64,000 bases of DNA from Eublepharis macularius (lineage: Eukaryota; Chordata; Lepidosauria; Squamata; Eublepharidae). Shown here piece after piece: positions 48,201 through 60,640 of the stretch. Numbering within the stretch: position 1 is the first letter of the stretch; every line of letters starts with the position of its first letter. A program made the position numbers and the translations under genes. Location: the NCBI RefSeq assembly GCF_028583425.1, contig NC_072796.1, forward strand, positions 143,229,464 to 143,293,463. The letters run 5' to 3'. The notes beneath the pieces are model-generated. The model saw only the letters and a program-made list of their open reading frames with translations, had not been told where the DNA came from and made no database searches.

Positions 48201-51200
48201 CCGCAAGGACTATCAACCTCCTCCGGGGAACTGCAGGGTTGCCGCACTGCCCCCTACAGCCCGGGACAAGGAGGACTCTCCTTCCGTGCCCAGAGGGAGA
48301 ACAGTGTCATGCAGACTCCGTCGTGGGGGTCAGGCCCCCCCCCGCCACTGTAACGAATGGCCTGTATCTTCTCCACACCCAGGGCATCCCAGGCAAAGAG
48401 ACTTTGACTCTCCCCGCACCCGTGGCCCTGTGAGGCGTCTCCCATTCAGTGTCCAACTGGAAGCGGGACCCAAGAGGAGAGATCATGGGGTGTGCGCGTG
48501 TGTGTGTGGTGTGTGTGTGTGTGTGTGTGCAGATGCTCCAAGGCCCTCATCACACTTCCCCTTCCTCCGTCCCACCTGTGGCTCCTGCATCTGGTCAGGC
48601 CCAGCACAGGCACCACAATCCAGACCCAGACAGGGACTGAGGCTGCTGCCCATCAGTGAACCTAGCCCTCGGCCTGCCCAACCCAGGGCTGCTCCGGGGC
48701 TCCTGGGGCTCTCCAGGGTCTCAGGCAGAGAGAGCTCCTGGCCAGCGCTGCTACCCGAGACCCTTTAAAGGGAGGTGCTCTGCCACTGGGCCGCGATGCT
48801 CCCCTGCCACACACCCAAGAAGACCCCTCCACTTCACCACAGGGGGCGGGGGGGGGGAGTTCCCACAAAGCATGTGGGACGGCTTGAAGGAGGACACGGG
48901 GACATCCGCCCCCAAGCAGCACAGCCGCTCTCGTTCCTCTGCATGCCTCCCCTCCCTAGAGCGGCAGAGCCATCGGGCAGGGCAAGAATCTCAGGGCTGC
49001 AGGTTCAACTGTGCCTGAGTCTCCCGTCCCCGTCCCCACAGGGAAGCGTCTTTCGGGGAGGAGGGCGTGCAGGGCACCTTGGCTTCCTGTCCATTCCCCC
49101 CACTCCCCCTGGGGAGCAGCAAGCTATGGAAATGCTAACCCTTGCTGTGGTCGGCAGTGCAGAGAGGAAGGAGGAGGGCTGGGGAAAAGACAGGTGATCT
49201 CAGGCCTCTGCGGAGTACGAGCCGAGCTGAAAGAGAGAAAGTGAAGAGGACCACTCGACTCCGAAGCCCCCCACACCCCTCGCCTGCGGAGGCAAGGAAG
49301 AGCGGAGGACGGACTCTGACCTGGGGCTCTGGGTGTGTGTTTCTCAAGCAGCCCAAAACGTGAGGGTGAGGAGCACCACTGGGGAAGACGAGAGGCAGCC
49401 ACTAGCACAGATCTCAGGGCAGCGGCAAGTGCCTCACAGAGAAAGGCCTGGCTTCCTTGGCACTGAGCCTGCTCCAAGAGGAGCTCCTTCCTTCACAGCA
49501 CCGGCACAACTTCATACGCTCAGTGGCAAAGGAATGCAGCCTCCCCCGCCAGAACTGAACACAACAGGGATTTAGCAGGGTGCAATTCCTCTCCAAAGAC
49601 AGCAAAGGAGAAAACAGGAGGGAACTAGTTTGCTCCCAGGAAGCGTCCGTTACGAACAGTGCGGCCAGGGCACCGCGGAGGCCTGCCTGGTGACTGATTC
49701 AAGGCACACGGCAGGAAACGCTGCCGGTTCCAGAGCGGCGACTCCTCCTGCTTACTGCAGGGCTCTGTGCTGCCAAGGGGTGCTCTGGCACCACACGGCT
49801 CCTCCCTGCTTGGAACAAAAGAGCCAGCCTGCCGGCTAGAGTGTACTCCCCCCTGCCCCACAGGGAACGAGGATGGGGGCACAACTGCGCGTAGGGCATT
49901 CTTCTACTCACTACGGGGATCTGATTTACACTCCTGCTTAGGGCCTCTAAGCTGGGGCAGGCTGAACACTTAACAGTTGTCAAAAAACGACGACCATCTA
50001 GTCAGCACTGGGGGGGGGGGGGGCGCGATATCTGGCTCTCCTGACAGTACGAACTGAGCACGAGCTCCCTCCCTCTGGGTGAAGGAAAATCTTTCCATGA
50101 CACATGAAGAGATGCAAAGACCTGGTTCTCACTGAGGTCCCCAGCCTGGGCCTGGGCTGGGCAACTTCAGACTGCGGGGCGGGGGGGGGGGGGGAGGAAT
50201 CACTCAAATGGGTGCTCTTCCTTCCAAAGACATTCCCTCCACCCAAAAAACTAGGAAGAGGCCAGACTAGAACCCTTCTCCCCTGGTGTGCTAGCTTTCT
50301 AGGTGCATGGATTTTTTCCCCTGGTAGAACCCTCTGCCTCCTCGTTACCACCTCATTCTGCTGCACCCCATGGTGAGCTCTCCTGCTGCAGCCCCTGCTG
50401 GCCAAGTCAGAAGAAGGTACCTGGCTGACAGAGTGCAGCAATCAACCTGGGACTAAAATAACCCCGAGACCCTGACGAGCGCTTCGTAGCATTCACCTCC
50501 CATGCTTGTGCTTCTTACTGTTCCACAGAAGTCCTGAAGAAAGAAACCGCGGCCCATAACCAGGGGCTAAACAACCTGGAAGATGCCTTTGCAAGGAGAT
50601 GTATGAAAAAGCCTTGGACAGCTGCGCTCTGTGGAGTGCCTGAGCTCTGAGCCCCGGGGGCCCTCAGGCAGGGGAGGAAGGACCCCTCCCTGCCGAGGGG
50701 GCGCTTCAGGATTCTGCTGGGCAGGAAGCGCCAGTCCTGGGCAGCAGTCAGCAAAGGACAGTCCTCAGGCCAAATCAGGCCAATGGCCCACCGGCCAAAG
50801 AGGACGTGGCACAAGGAAGGAAGAGGTGGAGGAGGAGCATGTGGAAAGGAGAGTGCTGGGCATGGGGGCGGCAGGACCGGATGACTCACCGGCCTCATCC
50901 TCGACTCTTGACCGCTCGCCAGTTGTGGATCTGGCCAGCGTCTGACTCAGCAGCCTGCTTCTCCCCCCCCTAGACTTACTTGTCGAGGCAGGCGACGCTG
51001 AGGCACTTTTCGGAGGGCTGGGGCTGCACGAGGATGCTGCCAGCCGCGGGGGCTGCGGTGCTGCCGGGCTCCTCTTCCTGCAGGATGGAGTCAATGAAGG
51101 CGGCGGGCGAAAGGGGGGTTTCGACAGCAGGAGCCTCGGTCTGAGGGCTGTGAGAGGGGCTGGGGGGCTCCTCTTTGATACGGACCACAGGACTACTCCT

Positions 51201-54200
51201 GAGAAAGAGAGAGAGACAGAGAGAAACGGGGGAGGGGGGTGAGTGTAAAACAGCGTCCGCCAGGCAGGCAGGTCATCCTGTCAAGCCAGGTAGGCACAAC
51301 GCCCCTGCATTTTGCACTGTCTGGAAAGAGTGTTCTGGTCCCATCTAAAAGTTTCCCGCCTGGGGCAAGGATGAGCTTCTCCCTTCCTCCTTGGCTGGGT
51401 TTGGTACATGAATCAGCCCAGCACACAACCACGTTCCGCCTGCCCCTCAGCCACCTTCCTGAGACGTGGGGATTTGGAAAAGAGGGAGTGGGGGTGGGGA
51501 TAAAGTTTCTGTGGCAGATGGAAATTCCCTCTAGCACTCCGCCCCCCCCGCCCCCCACCAAACAGAGGTGTGGGAGGTTCAATTAGCCCCACCGGAATGG
51601 TCAGCAGGTATAAAAGAACAAAGCGTCCATGACCCATTTAGGCAAGCATCTGGTTCCCATTTCAAACCGACGGTCCCTGGCGGAGGCACACACAAGGCAT
51701 ATAAACCAAGATGCAGATGATTCTGCAACAGTGCCAGTTAGTTCCAGCCAGAGGTGGGGGAACAAAAGCCGCTGGCCTTGGGCCCCCTGGGCATTTTAGG
51801 GCTCTGGGGTCTGGGCAGCATGGAGCTGCTGCACAGAACAACTGGAATGGAGAAGACAGAGCGGGTGCCTGCAGGCTGAGCTTACCCAGCAAGGGGCGGC
51901 CAAGCAGATACACCAAGACTCTGCTGCAATGTGAGCACACCCTGAGAAAAGCATCTTAGGGGCAAGGAATCCTGCACTTGGGTGACGGCCAGCTCACAGG
52001 CTGCAGTGGCTACAGAGCAATCTCGCTGGCAAAATGGGCTAGGGGAGAGCTGGCGTACCTCTCCCCAAACATACTGCGAGAAAGCTCTTGTTTCTGCCAC
52101 AAGGTGGGCCTTCTTTTGCTTCCCACTGATGGCCTCCATGGTCTTATCACACTTGCAGATACCCTGGAATGCGAAAGTGACTCAGAGCTCGGCTGGCACA
52201 AACAGGGGCTCTGCAATCTCCTCTTTTACCCCAGGGTAAAAGGAGTAAAAACTGTTTGATGCTCTCAGACTTTGAGAGAGCACCAGAGCACAACTGCTGA
52301 ATAACCTCAGCTAGGAGGGGGTGGCTGGAACACTCTGCAAGTCCTTGGAGACCGGAGTGAGCATATCAGTGCGAGACCTTGACTGGGCTGCCTGGCAGAC
52401 CACACGTCTTTACCGGACTAACTCAAAAAAATAAGAGAGAGAGAGAGAGAGAGAGACCACGTCTGCCAGAGACTAGGAAAGCGAAGAGACACTTGGTCAG
52501 AGCACCTCTTAAGGGGGAGAGGGGAGGAAACCCGGCCGACCCCTCACCCCATGCCCACCCGCTTCGATTTCCACATCTTCAGCACTGTCACCCCTCCACC
52601 TCCAAGGTCCTCCCCAGATCGAAATACTGCACTCAGAATGATGGAAACACACTGCTGCTGTGATGATACCTTTCCTCGAAGCTGCTGCTGGGGGAGGCCG
52701 AGGGGCTGGACTGGGCCAGTTCCGTCACATCCGAGATGATGGGGCCGCAGTTGGCAGAGGAGTCAGGAGAGTACAAAGCGGAGCCACCGTAAGCTGGGGA
52801 GGAGGCCTGCAAGAGATTGGTAAGAGACTTTCCCACAGCCCCATGAGGCCGTCCTGTGGGCACAGTGTGCCTCTTGCCTTCAAGACAAGCTGCTCTTTAG
52901 CAAACAGAGGGCAACATCCAGGACTCCAGCCCACCCTCTGCCCCGTCCGATACCCAGCACTCACGGAGTAGGGGGATGGGCTGTGGACACGCTCCAGCGA
53001 GTACTGGCGGCTGAACTTGGGCATCGAATGTGCCGAACTGCCGTCGTTCAACATCAAGGGGCTGGAGAGAAAGGAGAGAGCCATGAGGCAAGGACAACGC
53101 AGGCAGAATCTCCTTGCTGAGAGAGGAAGAGGAGGAATGAGGCAGGCAGGCACAACTTCCTTTTGAGCACGGAGGACCACTGCACCAAATTACCCCCCCC
53201 CCCGACACACTTCTACCACTTGCGGCCTGGAACCATGCTTCCATCCTGCGGTGGTGGGTGGGCATTTCCTCATTCCTCAAGTTTCTGCAGAGGCCATTCC
53301 CAGGCTTCACGTGCCATCCGGCCACAAGTGCAGCAGCGCCTTCTCATTAACCAGTCAGGAGAACTTGACCCGGGGGCCTGGCTGGGGAACAGCACAGGCA
53401 TTTCTGGGACCAGAAGCCCCCACCCCACCCTAGAATGGCCCAGGAATGCGCGTTTCAGGTTGCGCTGGGCTTCACCGAACCACTTGGCTGAGAGGGACTG
53501 GGGTGGGGGTAAATTCCGAGTGGGCCGGCCTTGGCACAAGGAGCTGTGCTTCCCTGGGATGATTTCACTGCATGTCAGAGACCAGAGAGCCCATCCAGAC
53601 CCACCCAGGCCAACCAGGACTGCCTGCTTCCCCACAGCCTTTAGACTGCTCCTACTGCAATTGCGGGCTGTGCATGACCAGCCCCTGCCCTCACCTGGTC
53701 TTTGCCTGAAGCCACAGCTAACACATTCCCTCTTGGGAGTTCAGAAAATACCCCTGCACCTACAAGCAGCTTCCAGGAGCAACCAGCAATGGACAGAGGA
53801 AGAAAATTAAGAATAAAAAAGCACGGTAAAAGCCAAAGGGAGGGGGAGTATGAGCAAGGAAGCAAAGTGAGGCGAACACAGATGGAGGACCCTTCCAGAA
53901 ATGTTTACCAGGGTCATTCCTACTATGACCTCTTTTATTTTCCAGAGAAATGTGCAAACTTCTCAGCCACAGAGCAGACCTGCGCTGAAGAGTTGCTAGA
54001 CTTGGACTGCCTGCCGTGTCTACGGCGTGTTTCTAGAAGCGTCCTCCACATCCTGTCCCTGCGCAGCCACTTTAAGAGGTTCTCCCAGCCAAGATGAGAA
54101 GCAAAGCCCTGCTGAAGCAAGCATGTCTCTGTGGCAGACCTAAAGACACACCCTGAGCCCCACTTACATCTTCCTCTTCACCCCAAGAATACGATTGGAC

Positions 54201-54563
54201 TGCACCAACGAGATCAAGAACTGGATTAACTACGGGAAGGAAAAAGAAAGCCAGTAAGACTCAAGCCTGCTGCAAGCTGCAGGGGGGTCCCAGGGCCCTC
54301 CTGCTCCACTGACGCGGCACACGAGGAAAGGCGCACGCAGCTCACTCTCCAGTCGGTGGGCTAGCACGGTGAGGAACTGGGAGGCCCAGGGGCTAAGCCG
54401 GACAGCCCTCCATCCCTCCCGGCCCAGATCCCCACGGCGACAAAGCCCGGGCACAGCCCTAGGGGGTGAGGAAGAGGCCACGCTCACCTTATTGACCACC
54501 TTCTGCTGCTGGGCATGCTTCTGCCGCAAGCTGGCCACTTCCCGCCACAGGGCCTCGTTCTCA
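45251..54563 (-). CDS. HSF1: Heat shock factor 1, C-terminal nine coding exons
   Basis: Master activator of heat-shock genes: it trimerises on stress and binds heat-shock elements in the nucleus. Exons in transcript order: 54488-54563, 54168-54229, 52965-53061, 52670-52806, 50980-51198, 47160-47265, 47000-47065, 45778-45847 and 45251-45456 (stop). Phases agree at every junction; about 346 residues are seen. The first two give the end of HR-A/B ([20 protein letters not shown], then [20 protein letters not shown]). The regulatory region has [12 protein letters not shown], matching the human SUMO/phospho motif around K298, S303 and S307. HR-C ([14 protein letters not shown]) and the activation domain ([25 protein letters not shown] end) follow. 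The DNA-binding domain and start of HR-A/B are not in the window; 54564-64000 is intron. Confidence 0.97.
46266..46634. mobile_element. MITE-like element in an HSF1 intron
   Basis: One end is aaaagtccagcagggcacct (46266 on) with ggagcttttgggagtcagtg; the other, taccagactaatgcagctac, lies at about 46606-46625. Same family as 12646-12974. The centre from about 46360 to 46580 does not match and may be another insertion or a diverged core. Confidence 0.5.
47000..47065 (-). CDS. HSF1: HSF1 22-residue cassette exon (alpha/beta isoform exon)
   Basis: 66 nt, phase 0 at both ends, encoding [20 protein letters not shown] plus AS. In mammals the matching 66-nt exon is included in HSF1-alpha and skipped in HSF1-beta. 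Its size, position between HR-C and the activation domain, and symmetric phase are all kept here, so skipping would leave the frame intact. Confidence 0.85.
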
Positions 54564-54803
54564 CTGCAAGGAAGAAGGGAGCAGTCGTGACTGGAGGGGA
54601 GCAACGGCCTGGCCCGCCCGGCTTGGATGTGAGCGAGCAGCACCTTCAGGAATGCAGAGGAACCAGGCAGGCCCAAACCGCTGCCCCCAGCCAAGGCCGT
54701 GCTGGAGAGGCGAGTGGTCTCCAGCCTGGGAGGAAGGCTGGTTTTGGTAGCAACAATAGCCAGAGCACAGCCCTGGTCTTTGGCACTGGAAAAGTCCTAG
54801 CCT

Positions 54804-55851
54804 TGTTATGCCAATATAGATTAAAATCACATGACAATAATCAATACTGAAGAGTACTAGGCCAAGCTCCTGTATTCTCTAGATGAACTTTTAAACTTTG
54901 CAAGAACTTTCTGTGTATTTATGTATTGTCGAAGGCTTTCACGGCTGGAGAACGATGGTTGTTGTGGGTTTTCCGGGCTGTATTGCCGTGGTCTTGGCAT
55001 TGTAGTTCCTAAGGAACTACAATGCCAAGACCACGGCAATACAGCCCGGAAAACCCACAACAACCTTTATGTGTATTTTTTTCTGTGTGTTAGGTAATTC
55101 AACAGGTGTGCTTTCATCCTTAGACAGTTAATTAAAATAGTGGACTCTATCGAAATTAATGTTCCTCTATCAGAGATTCAACCAATGGTGATCGTTCAAC
55201 TTAACTTTTCCTGACACTTGTTAGATTTGTAGTTTTGTTGTGCAGATCCGAATATGACATAATTTTTCACTAATTGGAAGGCTGTACTATGGAGATTATG
55301 AATATTCAATGAAGTGTCAAACCAATCATTATTTGCTTGTGCTATCATGTGAATAGACCTTAAATATTTGCATATGATGAGGTATAAAGTTTCAAACACA
55401 GATAGTATGGCAGGGTACTGATGGAAGAGATCTCTTGGGAGAATCTAGGTGAGAACCTATCTCTACCTATGTATTTCATAGAAACTTTGAGCATGTTAAA
55501 CTTAGGATTAAGAAATGTTAGCAAACTTATTTCTTATTGCCTTTCTGTGTTCTGTTTTTATAGGATTTATATTAATAGCCTTTTATACTTTGATTACTTG
55601 CTTCATTAAAAAACTAGGGTGTATTTTCAGTAAAGTAAAATAAACTCTAGACAGGTGTCTCTGTGTTTGATAAAGAGTTGCAAAGCAATATTGAACCCTA
55701 TCTAAATACATGTACTGATAAACAGCTGGTTCAAAGAACTTCTCTGTTTGACATGTCTAAAACTAATTGCTGCAAGCTTCCCAGGAGAGAGATTCATCGT
55801 TCTCTTGGCTAGTCGAAGCTGAGTTTCAGACACCGGCAAAGGCTCGTTACG
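54804..55851 (+). mobile_element. Solo LTR of an endogenous retrovirus (fossil), same family as 15717-16609
   Basis: It starts tgttatgcc and matches the other copy along its length, in opposite orientation in the window. The 4-mer gcct flanks it (54800-54803 and 55852-55855). An AATAAA lies at 55639-55644. Without the insertion at 54921-55078 it measures 890 bp, against 893 bp for the other copy. It lies in HSF1 intron, antisense to the gene. No internal retroviral genes remain. Confidence 0.85.
54921..55078. mobile_element. Palindromic DNA element inserted in the LTR
   Basis: A short unique head (attgtcgaaggctttcacgg) leads into a perfect inverted repeat: arms 54957-55010 and 55012-55065, 54 bp each, around one base (55011). 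The 9-mer tgtgtattt occurs on both sides (54912-54920 and 55070-55078). The uninterrupted LTR at 16481-16500 shows the empty site. The sequence resembles the ends of a small reptile DNA transposon, here as two copies of one end joined head to head. Confidence 0.8.
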
Positions 55852-56382
55852 GCCTTACATGTTTCCCCGCCACAGAATTCAAGCTAGATGCCAGGAAGGG
55901 TTTCCTAAGTGGAAGCTGTTCCATGCTGCTGCTGCTGCCCTGTCAGGAGACGGAGGCTCTTTGCAGGACGCTGGGCCGGTACCAGGCAGAGAGGCATCAA
56001 GTGCAGTGGTTGGGCTGGGTGTCGATCTCCTCCCCTTATCAGTCCTCCGTATTTGGCATTAGCCTCAAGCTGCCAGTTATTCCTCTTCCAGTTATTCCTC
56101 AAGTTATCTGACCAGTCGACGTCCCCAGTCCAAACACCCGCTGCTCATTCCCTGCTCTTTCCACCTCCCCTACCTGTGAGCCTTCCGCTTCTGAAGAAGC
56201 CATTTCCGGCATGGCCCAGGGCAGAAAGACCAGGAGCAGCAGAGACCAAGCTGGAGACAGCAGAGGACTGGAGCAAGAAGGGCCCTGAAAAGAGCAGGGC
56301 GAAACACGGGAGGGCCGGGGGCAGACACCCTGAAGCAACTGCAGCCAACACACTCGAGAAACTGATTTTTATTCCATGACTT

Positions 56383-56600
56383 CATTTATACCTCACCTTT
56401 CTCCCCAATGGGGGCCCAAAGCGGGTTACACCATTCTCCTCGCCTCCATTTTATCCGCACAGCAACCCTGTGAGGGAGGTTAGGCCAGGAGTTTCTGAGT
56501 GGCCCAAGCTTCTGTGGCAGCTTCGATGGCAGAGTGGGGATTGAACCTGGGTTCCCAGATCCTAGACCGACACTTTAACCACCACGCCACACCGGCTCTA
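56383..56600 (-). mobile_element. tRNA-derived SINE in HSF1 intron
   Basis: On the minus strand it starts agagccggtgtggcgtggtgg, has a B box in caggttcaatccccactctg, then cctcacagggttgctgtg and ends ggggagaaaggtgaggtat. Well preserved. Confidence 0.85.
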
Positions 56601-59600
56601 TCGGACAGAATGGGCAACTCCCTTGCCTGCCCAGTTACGAACCTGCCTTCCCTGGCTACACAAGGTAAGAACCCAGTCAGAGGCTCCTCAGCCACGGCCT
56701 CTCTGGGGAGGGGAGCAGGCAGGCCTGCCGGCCTCCCTCGAGGCCCACTTCTGGATTAGGCCGGCTAACCTTTGTCGGTTCAGGGAGCACCTTTGGCCAG
56801 CAAGGCACACGGGCAGCGGGAGGAGGAGTGGAGGAGGGAGAGCCTGCTCCGCTTTGCCAAACCCTCGCGCTTGGCACTGAGCCTGCCCAGGCGGCACCTC
56901 CTCCTGCCCCCATTCTGCCACATCCAAAGCACCCCACTGGCCAGCCAAGAATCACTTGACCGAGTCACCTTTCAGATCCCCCCCGCCCCCCCCCCCCGGG
57001 CTTTCTTCCTCTGAGTGGCCAAAGGAAGCACAGCAAGAAATGCTGCCTGGCCAGCCCTCATTTGGGGGGGGGGGGAGGAGAGGAAACGTGATGCTGGCCT
57101 GGATCTGCCTCACAAGCCCCCTGGATGACAACAAACATCTGGCTGCTGCAGCAACCGACAGCTCTGGAAAAGGGGCGAGCAGCCTGCCGTGGATGCTCTG
57201 CAGGCGGGCAACCGGGGGGGGGGGCGTGCGGGCGTATCTCTATCACTCTTCCTAACCTGTATTCATTTTACAAAAGGGAGACATATAAATTAAGAACAAA
57301 ATTCATAACAGGTGTGAAATCATCCCGAGCTTTGATGGCTATGGACAGGTGGCTACAGGAGAGGGAAGCCCGCAAGGGATTTGGCGTGCAGGTCAACGGA
57401 CTGGGTCCACAGAAGTGCCTGGAAACAAAAACTGCCTTTGGTCACGTTCCCTGCTTGAGGAGGAAAGCATTTTCACGGAGGAACCTCTAGAAGATGACTG
57501 CAAACAATGCCCTGTTCACAAGACTGATGCCCCACGTCTCCCTTGAAATCCAAACAGCTGATCAGTCAGCTAAACGCACAACTAATAATCTAGAATAGAG
57601 GCTTACAACAAAAACCGGAAAACCTGTAATTATACACAATCACTGAACATTTTCCAAAGAAAGGGAACTAACAGGGACTCCTGTGTGTGTGGGTTTTTTG
57701 GTGTGCAACCAATTTAGGCAAATTCCTGAAAAAACAGGTCGGGTCCCTGGAACACCCAGGTTCAGAGGCAGTCTACCACTGAATACTGGTGTGTGCATGT
57801 TTCTAGTCCAACGTGACCTCTGCAAAAACCTGGCCCCTTGGGAAGCAGGATGCCGGACACACCTGGGTTTGAAGCAATACGTTCTTCAAGGTATAAAGGA
57901 TTATTTAAATGGCAGCTAGACACACACTGGGCGGAATGCTGCAGATCCATTCTGCTGGCAGAGGCACTTTTCCCTGTGGAACGAGCTCTCCCCATATGCC
58001 AAAGCACCTCTGGAACAGAACTGTGAGATCTAGCCTATTGCCTTTTAACTCCCCAGTTTCAATTTAATTGATGGGCATAGCTAATTAATTTTTTTGTGAT
58101 TCTTTCAACCATGCTGTGGGGGTTCTTTGGACATTAGGACAAGCAGGACCCAAACATTCTAAGCAAAGAACAAAATCACGTTGTTGCCTGGTATGCAAAG
58201 AAGACCGTCGTGTTTCACTGGCCCCAGGATATCTATGAAAGAACATCCACCACACAATGGCTGATGGCAAGCCCACACACACACGCACACACAGCCTTGT
58301 GAGCTGCACTTCCTTGCAGGCTTTGGCTGGCTGGAGGGGCTGAACAAAAGCGGCCTCCTTGAAAGCCCATCCACGTTCCACAAACTGCATGGCAGTCTAA
58401 CTTTGCAAGGAAGGCATGTGGCGCAAGACCCTGAGGCTGGGATGCGGGGTGGGGTGGGGGGGGAGGGTTTTAAGAGAGGCAGGTGGGAGAGGGTTAGAGT
58501 TTATGTCATGCTATAAAACACTGGCTAAATAAAATGCTCCTAAGATCTTTTCATAACCTCTGAAATGAAACCTTTGAAGCTGGCCCTTATAAACTCTTCA
58601 CCACCATTTCATTGCCCTATAAAACAGTGTGCAAAAGAAAGTATTCGAGACGCCCATCTTCTGCTCCAAAAAAGATTTTTAACTCTTTGTGAGCCGTTCT
58701 GGAGTGCTCTCCTCCACCTCCACCCCCCAAGCTGCTGGTTGTTCTTTCCCTAAAACTCTGAAGTCTTCAGATGACGGGAAAGCCATCTCCCTGGGTCAAG
58801 AGTGAGGTGTGTGTGTGTGTTGTGCTACAGGTTGTAAGAGGAAACCCCAATCCTTTCCACAAACATGAATGTTTGCAGTGACAGGGGAGGAAACAGGCAA
58901 AAATACATGAAAGGGTCCTGGGGCAGACCACCGTCTCTCCCTCTGCTCGGGGAGGGAGTCAGACATGGAAATGTCACTCTTGGCCAAGCCTAACTTTAAA
59001 TACGGCTGAGGAGCATCAACAGGCAATGCCTGCAGAGCAAAGCCCCCCAACTCCTCCTGAATCCTTGCTGTCACGGCCTCAGTGAGCCAAGCAGCCTGCA
59101 CAGACACAGCGTTTCAGTTTTCATGACCTCAAAACGGCACACTCTTCAAACACGACCACTGGGGCAGGGCTGGTGCTTATGCTGGACTGCTAATAGCTGT
59201 GCTTAGAGGAGTCTGATCTGTATGATGGCGTGTTGCTGCTGTAAGCTGCCTTTGAAGGAGGAAAGGAAGCACACAAATTTTAACACGTGACAGCTCCATT
59301 TTTGTATCAAAATCTGAGAATCTGCTTTACAGGCTGTCCTCCATGCCAGTCACCTACAGACTGCCCTCTGCTCCCTCTGCAGTTTGGTCCCTGCCTGCCT
59401 GCTTCTACTCAGGGCACGAGGGCACTCATTCCACTGCCAAGGCCTAGCCTGGGCCCTGATTGGCAGCACCGGGGCCCACCCTGAGAAGACGGTGGGACAA
59501 AGCCAGCACCCTCCCTCCCACTGACTGGCTCCATGCTCAGCTGCTTGTAGTTCGATGGCCAGGCTGAGGCCACCGTCTCTGCTTCTGGCACTTGGCTCAT

Positions 59601-60394
59601 CTTACTCTCTTTCCCAAATCACTGCCAGCAGCCTCATTATTGAGCTGCTCTTTGGCTCCTGCAAGCCTTTGATAAGGCGACCTGCAGGTGCTGTGAAACA
59701 AACCCCCCTCTGATCCTGGAGTCACGTGCCCTCCTCTGTTTGACGTGTTAACATTGCACAGCGCAAGGCAAAGGGCAGAGGGCTTAGCAGCAGCGCTCTC
59801 GGCAGTCACTTAATTGCTTAATCTTCCACCACTGCGTCTCTGAGGAGGCTGGATAATGACTAACTTGGAAGAAGTGCTTTATAAAAGGCTGTTCAAATAG
59901 CTTTGAAACTCAGACAAAACCCACCCACTGTATGCCTCTCCGCCCCCTCCCCCCCGCCACAGGAGCAATGGTACAGTGTGTGGTGCATCAGAACCCACAG
60001 TCAACAGGCAGATCCCAAGGTGTGCTGTATGCACGCATTAACTCTGGGCTCAAACCACTGGATAGGACCAACTCAACTCTTTTTCAGGCAAGATGCAGAG
60101 CTTAAACAAAAACACCTGAACAAGAGAAAGGGGGGGGGGGGTGAGAGAGAGGAAAAGACAACAGGCTATCTCGGGGGCTGATGAAAGAGCTCTGCAGCAT
60201 TGTCTTGGTTGGGATACTGGGATACTTGGTTGGGATACTGGTGTGCTTTCCACAGCACAGCTGTGGAAAGTACGTCTTTTCGAGTTTCCCATCCAACAGA
60301 AGAAGGAAGAAGTGGGCCTGATCCGGGGAGAGTGGATGCTTCACGGCTGAAGGGCAGAGAAGGATGGCACAGCACCAGCAGGGGCCTCTTCATC

Positions 60395-60640
60395 GCAGTT
60401 TTATTCCACCCCTCCTTCCAAGGAACGTAGCGCGTTATACCTACCTTCCCCTCCTCTAGTTTGCCCTCACAGCAAGTCTGTAAGGTAGGTTAGGCTGAAA
60501 GGAAGTTATTGGTCACAAAGTTAATTGGTACAGACCCCTTAATTGGGTGCAAATTAAATAAATTCGCTGCAGGCCCAAGATCAGCCCAAGAGCTTTAAGG
60601 TCCAGTTGGGATTTGCATGTGGATCTCCTCATTCTCTCTG
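60395..60640 (-). mobile_element. tRNA SINE copy with a short internal insertion
   Basis: The 3' body (rc: gccctcacagcaagtctgta, then ggtaggttaggctgaaagg) is followed by about 70 bp of A/T-rich DNA (ttaattgg... aaattaaataaatt), after which SINE sequence seems to resume (gcccaagatcagcccaag, gggatttgcatgtggatct). Confidence 0.55.
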
